The notes below the pieces were generated by a model, which did not search any database, was not told the DNA's origin, and saw only the letters and a list, made by a program, of their open reading frames with translations. DNA of 7,363 nt from JABMOW01 sp964409335 (GTDB lineage Bacteria > Fidelibacterota > Marinisomatia > SCGC-AAA003-L08 > JACNLC01): assembly GCA_964409335.1 (NCBI GenBank), contig CAYPCW010000067.1, positions 1-7,363 of the forward strand. The letters run 5' to 3'. The translations under genes and the position numbers were made by a program. Positions 1 through 6,024 of this stretch are shown here, in pieces. Positions within the stretch are counted from its first letter, which is position 1. Each line of letters opens with the position of its first letter.

Positions 1-892
1 GATCTGGAGTATTAAGATTGGCATTATTATAATCGGCGGTATGACAACTGCTGCAAGGCGCCTGCTCCGGCATCTGATGTTGGAAAATTGAGGGCGTCCA
101 ATTTTCTGCGTTGTGACAATTTGCACAATCCTGTTCCAAAAATACCTGTTGAGCGTGAGAGGGTTGTGTCGTGGCAAGCCAGGCGTCATGATGGCAGCCG
201 CTGCAATTGGAGGTGATCCCCAACCATGAATTCGAATGGCAGGTTTGACAGTCCACGGTTTGATGAACGCCTTCCAATGCAAACCCGGTCTCTTCATGTT
301 GAAACGGTATTATGTTCCATTGTGAGGTCGTATGACAGTTGGTGCACTGATTAGACAGAGTATTATGCAGATTCACGGATTGATTGGCAACCTGTAAATC
401 TGCCAGATGGCAAACATTACAGGTCGTATCAATAACGGTATGGGCAAATGAAATATCCAGCCAGGATGTCACCACATGACATCGATTACAATCCGTGTGA
501 GAATAAAACTGCTCCAGATGAGGAGGGGTGACTGTGTAAAAGTATTCCAAAATATGACAGGATTCACATTGTGAATTTGCCTGCGGATGAGTGACGTCGC
601 AACACTGGTAACTGATACCGTCACAATTAAAATATGCATCCGGGCAGGCGGGAGGGTTCACGATAAATCCAATCAGAGTAACAATATCGAGGACATCCAG
701 TGTATTGTCATAGTTCAGATCAGATGCAGCAAATTGCTGCAGAGTTGGGTCAACGCCTGAAATGATGAATCCGATCAATTGAACAATATCCAGCACATCC
801 ACGGTGCCGTCGTTGTTAATATCTCCGGGAAACCGGCTGACCTGAGGCATTGAAAAGGATAGAATCACTATGAAAAAAATAAACTTTCTCAT
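1..892 (-). CDS. Dockerin-domain multiheme c-type cytochrome (3' end outside window)
   Basis: An open frame of 297 codons starts with ATG at 892 and runs off the left edge without a stop. Residues 1-16 form a signal peptide (MRKFIFFIVILSFS). Residues about 22-80 are two dockerin-type EF-hand-like repeats with the motifs DINNDGTVDVLD (24-35) and DLNYDNTLDVLD (58-69); calcium-ligand positions 1, 3, 5, 9 and 12 are all D or N. A Cys-rich linker follows (C83, C90, C97, C98, not haem motifs). Then come eight CxxCH motifs: CESCH 109, CNRCH 135, CNVCH 158, CTNCH 183, CQTCH 215, CSGCH 230, CANCH 256 and CSSCH 280. The protein is expected to be exported and covalently haem-loaded. The start is supported by a strong AAAGGAGG 10 bases upstream and an ATGA overlap with the preceding gene. 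Inferred role: last, perhaps surface-docked, carrier of the electron conduit. The total haem number and C-terminus are unknown. Confidence 0.9.
   Translation of the reverse strand, partial: MRKFIFFIVILSFSMPQVSRFPGDINNDGTVDVLDIVQLIGFIISGVDPTLQQFAASDLNYDNTLDVLDIVTLIGFIVNPPACPDAYFNCDGISYQCCDVTHPQANSQCESCHILEYFYTVTPPHLEQFYSHTDCNRCHVVTSWLDISFAHTVIDTTCNVCHLADLQVANQSVNLHNTLSNQCTNCHTTSQWNIIPFQHEETGFALEGVHQTVDCQTCHSNSWLGITSNCSGCHHDAWLATTQPSHAQQVFLEQDCANCHNAENWTPSIFQHQMPEQAPCSSCHTADYNNANLNTPD
653..829 (-). other. Dockerin type I-like domain (two Ca-binding repeats) in the cytochrome
   Basis: Residues about 22-80 of the last cytochrome. Each of the two repeats reads D-x-N-x-D-x-T-x-D-V-L-D-I-V followed by a hydrophobic helix (LIGFI in both), and they are spaced 34 residues apart. 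This is the duplicated F-hand layout of dockerins. In known systems dockerins bind cohesin modules in a calcium-dependent manner and hold enzymes on scaffolds. Dockerin-like repeats are also common outside cellulosomes in environmental bacteria, where partners are mostly unknown. A generic calcium-stabilised spacer is the main alternative. Confidence 0.85.
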
Positions 893-1482
893 TTAGTTTG
901 GCCCTCCTTTGAATTACATGAAGGACAATCTACAGTTTCTCCTAAAAATCCGGACGGGTGGCAGGTTGTGCAGGCCAGACCGGTTTGGTCTTCACGAAGA
1001 GAATAGCCGGTTTGGGAATGATCGTAAACCAGTACATTCCACCGGGAAGGAACATGGCAGAGTGTACAGTCGTTCGCCAGGGTTTCGTGTCCCATCACCT
1101 CTTGATTTGCATCTGCGAGGCTGGTGGTGTGGCAGGCGACACACCTGTCATCGCCCGGATCATGAACAGATATATGGGGCGTCCATGCCCCGGTAGTGTG
1201 GCAATTTGAACATTGGGAGGGTGAATAGAAATGTTCCGTATGGCTGGGATTGGACAGAGTTAAAAACGTTTTTAAATGACAGGATTCACAGTTTCGGGAG
1301 ACCGAAACGAATGGTTCAGGCGACGTGTGACATGCCGTACATTCAATCGCGCGATGCGCACCGGTCAATTGAAAACTACCGGGTATCCTGTGATGGTCAG
1401 GTTGTGAAAATATTACAGTGATACTTCCCATAAAAATCATTATAATAAATGACATATTAAAAGTAATCTTTTTTAAATCCAT
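889..1482 (-). CDS. Small multiheme c-type cytochrome, six CxxCH plus a CxxCN
   Basis: A 197-residue exported cytochrome. Residues 1-26 are a signal peptide (basic MDLKK, then a hydrophobic core up to VIFS). Haem motifs are CTACH 48, CESCH 65, CSNCH 91, CVACH 114, CTLCH 139 and CTTCH 171. A seventh site, CPSCN at 186, has Asn where the proximal His should be. The likely distal His ligands are H43, H81, H107, H132 and H155. Near the C-terminus the segment YDHSQTGYSL followed by CTTCH matches repeat units in the two larger neighbours, but the protein stops just after CPSCN with the tail SKEGQTK. It starts 10 bases after the previous stop; the ribosome site is weak (GGG 7 bases before ATG), and M10 is a possible alternative start. 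It overlaps the next gene by ATGA. Role inferred: periplasmic electron carrier in the same chain. The exact family is not recognised. Confidence 0.9.
   Translation of the reverse strand: MDLKKITFNMSFIIMIFMGSITVIFSQPDHHRIPGSFQLTGAHRAIECTACHTSPEPFVSVSRNCESCHLKTFLTLSNPSHTEHFYSPSQCSNCHTTGAWTPHISVHDPGDDRCVACHTTSLADANQEVMGHETLANDCTLCHVPSRWNVLVYDHSQTGYSLREDQTGLACTTCHPSGFLGETVDCPSCNSKEGQTK
903..910 (-). promoter_or_regulatory. Strong ribosome binding site of the dockerin-cytochrome gene, inside the upstream CDS
   Basis: The minus strand reads AAAGGAGG, 10 bases before the ATG at 892. It lies within the last codons of the 197-residue cytochrome gene, which stops at 889-891 in an ATGA overlap. It is the only strong Shine-Dalgarno sequence seen in the operon, so it may give this last gene a higher or independent initiation rate. 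Confidence 0.75.
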
Positions 1483-1492
1483 AATTAACCCA

Positions 1493-3250
1493 TTATTTAG
1501 TTATTTTATCTTTAATTCCCGGGTCGGCTGGCACCGTTCTGGGATCAAAGGGTTTTGCAATATCATTTGCGCATCCTCCGCTCATATTTCCGTTTGGGTG
1601 GCACTCATAACACATTTGGAACGTATCCGGATCGTCCCAATTCCCGTCGGTATAGGTTTGGTTCACGAGCCAATATCCATTTGAACCGTTGCAATCTTCA
1701 CAATTCGAGTTGCCCTCGCAGTGACGATCTCGGGACTGAGACCGGCTGTGAATCCCCGCATGACAATTGTCATAACAGGAGAAGGTATCAAATCGTCCGA
1801 ATACATGGCAGGAACCGGAACAGTTATCCCCCCATCTGCCAGAATGTGTCCCGGAAAAAATGTTAAAATAGATCCCATAATCGCTATCGTCGTGAACGGA
1901 TCGCGGCATGTTGGTATCTTTCCAGTCCCGGGCATTTTGATGACAGAAGGTGCAATGATTGATCTGGTCACCCAATTTGCCGGCAGATGAATGATCAAGA
2001 ACCGGTAAAGGATCGGATATCCCGTTATAATTATGACAGTCAGAGCATATGCTGACTTTGGAGGGGTCGTGAAAAATCGCCGGTTCCCAGGCTAATGGGC
2101 TGTGACAGGTCTCACACTCATCCGGGTCATATCCATTGTCCGTGTGACTTGGGCGCGTGGTATCCTCGAAATTCTCCATGTGGCAATCCGCACATTCTGT
2201 TGGGGTGAGGTAAAATCCGTCGCTATGACATCCGGAACATGCAGCGGTCAGATGCATCCCCGATAGTTCGTAACTGGTGATCGAATGATCAAACAAAAAT
2301 TCGTTCCAGGCGGATATAACATGACAGGACTGACATTGATTGGGAAGCGATAAATGTCCTATGATGGTCTGGTTTGCTGCAAACCAATTTTTCAGATGAC
2401 AGAGCGAGCAGTTTTCAGGCGGCGGGTAGTGATCATAGATTGAACGCGTCCACGATCGGGGGTCGTGGCATTTTTGACAATCAGTCAGTGGATAAATTTG
2501 TTGGATATGTATGGGTTCGGTGGTCAGGGTATAGGCATCCAGGTGACACACAAAGCATTCGGTGACGGTATTCACGTACCCGGCAGTGTGGCACAAACTA
2601 CAGGACGTCGAGGTATGCCTGCCCACCAGCGGGTATCCGGTCCGGGAATGATCCATCTCAGGGGGTTTCCAGTCTGCCGGACCATGACAGTATTCACATT
2701 GATCGCTGAACAGACCGTGATCCATGACGACGCCATCGGCAAGGGTATTTTCAGCCTGATGACAATCTGCACAGATAAGGGATACCCCTCGATATACGCC
2801 TTCCTGTGCGGTAGGGTGACATGCGCCACAATCAACCCCCCGGTGATTGCCGGCAAGGGGGAAAATGGTCAGTTCATGACGAAAGCCATCCCGGTTGGTC
2901 AGCCAGTTGGCAGGTGTGTGGCAGGTTTTGCAGTCCGGACCCAACTGACCGGAATGAATATCCGTGTGACAATCCCGGCACTGGTCCGAGGCATTCCCAA
3001 ACTGATGGATTTCCAAAAGGCTTTTGCCCGGGTGACAATCCCGGCAATTCAGGGACTCGTGGGAATCCTGCAACGGGAATCCGGTGCTGTCGTGATCGAA
3101 TCCCGTAAGCGTCAACTCGGTCCATCCGGTATTGGTATGACACGAAATACAGGGAAAATTCAATCCGGGGATCTCCGTGAGCCCGTTTGGTGTCTGCATT
3201 AATCCCGGACTGATGAATCCCAAAGCCAGTATCATCCTAATCATTATCAT
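1493..3250 (-). CDS. Large polyhaem c-type cytochrome (18 CxxCH plus two CxxxCH)
   Basis: A 585-residue exported cytochrome with a short signal peptide (MIMIRMILALGFISPGLM). Eighteen CxxCH motifs are spread from CISCH 34 to CYECH 547. The C-terminal part also holds CSGSCH (477-482) and CYDNCH (492-497), with three residues between the cysteines, and CEDCN (517-521), with no His. Residues about 30-165 use the repeat FDHxxTxFPLxGxHxxxxCxxCH...CxxCHxDxHxGQ seen throughout the preceding gene. Residues about 185-405 use a five-haem repeat with DHSxTxY, PSH and CHxxxAW elements shared with the two following genes. Residues about 465-555 (SGTHSGRW to CYECHPNG) form a separate C-terminal module. The start overlaps the previous gene by 14 bases, and no ribosome site is visible; M3 and M6 are alternatives. 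Likely a periplasmic or outer-membrane-associated haem wire, by inference. No outer-membrane barrel or substrate site is seen. Confidence 0.92.
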   Translation of the reverse strand: MIMIRMILALGFISPGLMQTPNGLTEIPGLNFPCISCHTNTGWTELTLTGFDHDSTGFPLQDSHESLNCRDCHPGKSLLEIHQFGNASDQCRDCHTDIHSGQLGPDCKTCHTPANWLTNRDGFRHELTIFPLAGNHRGVDCGACHPTAQEGVYRGVSLICADCHQAENTLADGVVMDHGLFSDQCEYCHGPADWKPPEMDHSRTGYPLVGRHTSTSCSLCHTAGYVNTVTECFVCHLDAYTLTTEPIHIQQIYPLTDCQKCHDPRSWTRSIYDHYPPPENCSLCHLKNWFAANQTIIGHLSLPNQCQSCHVISAWNEFLFDHSITSYELSGMHLTAACSGCHSDGFYLTPTECADCHMENFEDTTRPSHTDNGYDPDECETCHSPLAWEPAIFHDPSKVSICSDCHNYNGISDPLPVLDHSSAGKLGDQINHCTFCHQNARDWKDTNMPRSVHDDSDYGIYFNIFSGTHSGRWGDNCSGSCHVFGRFDTFSCYDNCHAGIHSRSQSRDRHCEGNSNCEDCNGSNGYWLVNQTYTDGNWDDPDTFQMCYECHPNGNMSGGCANDIAKPFDPRTVPADPGIKDKITK

Positions 3251-4709
3251 ACGATTTATATAATTGATTTAAATGGCAATCAACGCATTCAATGCCGAGG
3301 GGTTTATACCGGGTCATGGTCATCAAAACTCCCTCAAGCGTCCCATCTTCAGACGGATGACATTTGTCACAGGGAACATTCACATGTTTTCCATCCAAAG
3401 GGTACCGTGTACGACGATGATCAAAGGCGGTAATTTCCCATCCAGATGGGGTATGGCAGGAAGTACAGTCATTTTTGAGGATCAGATCAGAAAATTGATT
3501 TTGATGAATATCGATGTGGCAGGATGTACACCTGTGCGGGATGCCGGTATACCGGACAATCAACGGGGTATCCGAAGATACGACATGACAGGAAACACAG
3601 GGAACTGCCTGATGGGCTCCCCTTAGAGGAAACAAACACTGATCATGATCGCGGAAAGAATAAAATGAAGGTGTCCACCCGGATTCCTGATGACAGGGGA
3701 AGCAATCCTTCCATTTTGGTCCTGCGAAAAATTGGTTCTGATGTTTGTCCTCATGGCAATCTCTGCACGCCGGATTTTTCTTAACAGGACTCTGGGGAAT
3801 ATGACATTTTGCACACACCACCGGAGTATGTTTTGCCTTCAACGGGAAGTTGGTTTTACCATGATTGAAAGCCGATGGCTTTTTCCAATCGTCCTCGGTA
3901 TGACATGTCTCACAGGTCTTTCCATAGGACCCCAGATGTATATCATTATGACACTGGATACACTTGCGTGTTTCAAATGTCCCGGAAAATGTCAGGTCGA
4001 TTTTCTCAATATAAGTGATATCCCGATGACATTTAATGCAGTCCTGCTTATCATGTGACATTTTCAGGGGAAATTGAGTCGTGGAATGGTCGAATGTTTT
4101 TGATGCCGCTTTCCATTCTTCCTGATTATGACAGTCGCTGCAGGCTTTGCCAGAAAACACCGAAGCCTGACGGGTTAGAACGTCATTTTTATGGATATTT
4201 TCATGACACCCGGAACATTCAGCGGACAACCCCAGAAATGTGGCAGATAAAAATCCGGGTCGCCGGGTATTCTTCTCCCAGGTGATCACGTCAACCGCCT
4301 GAACAAATTTATCGGTGTGGCATTTGTCACAATCCAGTGGCACATGTTTCCCTTCGAGAATATATCCAGTCTCCTTGTGTATAAAATTATCTTTTCCATT
4401 CTCCCAAAATATCATCCGGAAAGCGCTCCCATTATGATCAGAGTGGCAATTTATACAATTGGTTTTAGCATCAATACCATGATATCCTGACTTTTGATCG
4501 ATCCGGTTGCGGATCGGTGAGTGGCAGTTCAGGCAATCCTGTTGGTCCACGGTTTTCCCTTTTGAGTGACATTCTGCGCAATATAGATTCCCCGTAAGAT
4601 GGGCATGTTTTTCAGCCAGATCACCGGGAGAGAATTGAGCAATCATGATATGAAGGTGAACCGCGACAGAAAAAAAAATAGCAACCGGTTTAAGCTTTGA
4701 CCTGTTCAT
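3237..4709 (-). CDS. Polyhaem c-type cytochrome with 17 CxxCH
   Basis: A 490-residue exported cytochrome. The signal peptide is residues 1-24 (NRSKLK then a hydrophobic stretch ending HIMIA). There are 17 CxxCH motifs, from CAECH 44 to CVDCH 475, about one per 28 residues. From residue 109 a module recurs, beginning at FIH 109, FDH 206, FNH 281, FRDH 352 and FDH 429. Each module reads F-x-H-x(2)-T-x-(F/Y)-P-L-x(2)-x-H-x(4)-C-x(2)-C-H, then a second CxxCH with (D/N)xHxNxF or NDIHLG, then a third CxxCH followed by xxxW. The extra histidines are suited to bis-His ligation, and cytochrome c3/c7-like families behave this way. It overlaps the Fe-S flavoprotein by ATGA, with no clear ribosome site, so coupled translation is likely. 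As the first cytochrome after the membrane and flavin subunits it is the natural periplasmic acceptor, which is an inference from gene order. Confidence 0.93.
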   Translation of the reverse strand: MNRSKLKPVAIFFSVAVHLHIMIAQFSPGDLAEKHAHLTGNLYCAECHSKGKTVDQQDCLNCHSPIRNRIDQKSGYHGIDAKTNCINCHSDHNGSAFRMIFWENGKDNFIHKETGYILEGKHVPLDCDKCHTDKFVQAVDVITWEKNTRRPGFLSATFLGLSAECSGCHENIHKNDVLTRQASVFSGKACSDCHNQEEWKAASKTFDHSTTQFPLKMSHDKQDCIKCHRDITYIEKIDLTFSGTFETRKCIQCHNDIHLGSYGKTCETCHTEDDWKKPSAFNHGKTNFPLKAKHTPVVCAKCHIPQSPVKKNPACRDCHEDKHQNQFFAGPKWKDCFPCHQESGWTPSFYSFRDHDQCLFPLRGAHQAVPCVSCHVVSSDTPLIVRYTGIPHRCTSCHIDIHQNQFSDLILKNDCTSCHTPSGWEITAFDHRRTRYPLDGKHVNVPCDKCHPSEDGTLEGVLMTMTRYKPLGIECVDCHLNQLYKSYDND

Positions 4710-5971
4710 TGGGATGATTTAAAATCCAATTTTGATTCGACAACCTCCCCAAATTTAATACCAATCTTCTGCAATAGTGAAAAGGGTGGGATTCCCCCCG
4801 CAAAAATAAATGTGTAGTCATTGGGCAGAGATTGCACTTCCTCACCCATGTTGAGCAAAACTTCATCCTCCTTAATTTCAGTCACCCGGGAGGAGAAGAT
4901 GGCGTGAATCTTTTTTCGTTTGATCATATCGCGGATTTGGTCTTCATTTCTTTTTTTTATCCTGAAGAAATTTTCTTTCCGATAGGATATTGTCACGGTA
5001 TTTCCGGGCTGGCTCGCCAGACCGATGGCAGCCTCGATTGCAGAATCTCCACCTCCCACGACGAGAATCCTGTTATTTATGTATGCGGCAGCATCGATTA
5101 ATTTATATGCCACTTTTTCATAAAGCTCACCCGGGACATTTAACCGGCGGGGAGTCCCGCGTCTGCCAAGCGCCAATACAACATGAGTGGAAGGAAATTC
5201 TCCGTTGTCCGTTTTGACAATAAACCCGGATCCGGGTTTGTCGATAGCGGTCAACCTGCACGGTTCTTTTAGGTTGATCTGGAATTTTTCTATGAGATGA
5301 TGCCATATTTCCAAAAGTTTTTCTTTTGAGTATTCCCCTTTGTTCAACCAGCCGTATAGTGGAAGTTTTACCCGCTGAACCATCGTCAACTTTCGTTTAG
5401 GATAATGGAGGATTGTTCCTCCCGGAGCGCCCTGATCGATGAGGGTATAATCGATTTTCAGTTCTGTGCATCTGAGTGCGGCAGTCATCCCTGCAGGACC
5501 GGCGCCAACGATCAATACGTAAGGTTTGCCGGATCGATGTTCATGGATATAATCGATCACCCGGGTTCCATGATCCACTGCATTTCGGATCAGCGCCATA
5601 CCACTAAGCTCGCCGATGATGAACAGACCGGGTATATTGGTTTCCAGATCGTCGTTGAGTTGGGGAATATCGTCCCGTGTGGAGATATCGCCCAGACCGA
5701 TCGTGATCGCGCCCACCGGACATTCCCGGGCACATTCACCGATTCCGATACAATGTGCGCCGTTGACAATCGCCACCTTGCCGTTGACCAGCCCCAGAAC
5801 ATCACCTTCAGGACAGACTTTCGTGCAAACCCCACAACCGATGCACTCTGCCAGATTAAACTGGGGGTGTAATAATAGCGGCTTTCGTTTCCCCAAACTC
5901 TCAGATTCGGTAATCAGCGCGCTGGTTCGACGTGCAGTCCGGAGTTTCATTAAAAAATACACGCCCAACAC
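4706..5971 (-). CDS. 4Fe-4S / FAD / NAD(P)-binding oxidoreductase, thioredoxin-reductase-like (YpdA-like)
   Basis: A 421-residue protein counted from GTG at 5971. Residues 43-54 are a full 4Fe-4S motif (CIGCGVCTKVCP). Residues 74-85 are a second, incomplete one (CIGIGECARECP, Ile in place of the second Cys). The FAD-binding GAGPAG is at 156-161 and the NAD(P)-binding VVGGGDS at 304-310. The segment ETNIPGLFIIGE at 110-121 looks like the C-terminal FAD-contact segment of thioredoxin reductases, but here it precedes GAGPAG. There is no CxxC disulfide centre; instead GGTILHYPKRK (184-194) resembles the YpdA-like, ferredoxin-fused branch. Probable role: electron exchange between NAD(P)H or ferredoxin and the adjacent b-type membrane protein, on the cytoplasmic side. 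The start is uncertain: a hydrophobic helix is encoded in frame just upstream of the GTG without a usual start codon, so a membrane anchor and a one-base frame error near 6013-6018 are likely. Confidence 0.88.
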   Translation of the reverse strand: MLGVYFLMKLRTARRTSALITESESLGKRKPLLLHPQFNLAECIGCGVCTKVCPEGDVLGLVNGKVAIVNGAHCIGIGECARECPVGAITIGLGDISTRDDIPQLNDDLETNIPGLFIIGELSGMALIRNAVDHGTRVIDYIHEHRSGKPYVLIVGAGPAGMTAALRCTELKIDYTLIDQGAPGGTILHYPKRKLTMVQRVKLPLYGWLNKGEYSKEKLLEIWHHLIEKFQINLKEPCRLTAIDKPGSGFIVKTDNGEFPSTHVVLALGRRGTPRRLNVPGELYEKVAYKLIDAAAYINNRILVVGGGDSAIEAAIGLASQPGNTVTISYRKENFFRIKKRNEDQIRDMIKRKKIHAIFSSRVTEIKEDEVLLNMGEEVQSLPNDYTFIFAGGIPPFSLLQKIGIKFGEVVESKLDFKSSQ

Positions 5972-6024
5972 CAGTGCGATAATGAGCGTACCGGTGAGGT
6001 AGGTAACCAGGGTTTCATTTAACG
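5972..6024 (-). other. Short interval encoding an N-terminal membrane helix of the flavoprotein, start codon unclear
   Basis: Between the stop of the membrane protein (6025-6027) and the GTG at 5971, the flavoprotein frame stays open and encodes TLVTYLTGTLIIAL, which continues into VLGVYFLMKL as one good transmembrane helix followed by basic residues. No ATG, GTG or TTG lies upstream in that frame. An ATG does occur at 6016-6018, one base out of frame, and is followed by AAACCC. A single extra A would give MKTLVTYL in frame, only 6 bases after the previous stop. The true coding region therefore probably begins near 6018. Confidence 0.5.

Noticed and set aside
593..604. CCDVTH as a ninth, non-standard haem site in the dockerin cytochrome
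   Set aside because: The two cysteines are adjacent and followed by three residues before His, which fits no known haem-attachment spacing; more likely a disulfide-rich linker after the dockerin.
1663..1998. Minus-strand 111-codon frame and overlapping plus-strand frames in the same area
   Set aside because: Out-of-frame shadows of the 585-residue cytochrome, lacking CxxCH motifs or any other signature.
2465..3202. Plus-strand open frame of 245 codons opposite the large cytochrome
   Set aside because: It is the antisense shadow of a clear polyhaem cytochrome with 18 CxxCH motifs. Its product has no recognisable features and no ribosome site.
1..4700. Regularly recurring short words such as TGACA and TGGCA suggesting a CRISPR array or DNA repeats
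   Set aside because: They are the reverse complements of codons for CxxCH motifs at uneven spacing inside open reading frames. There are no conserved repeat-spacer units.
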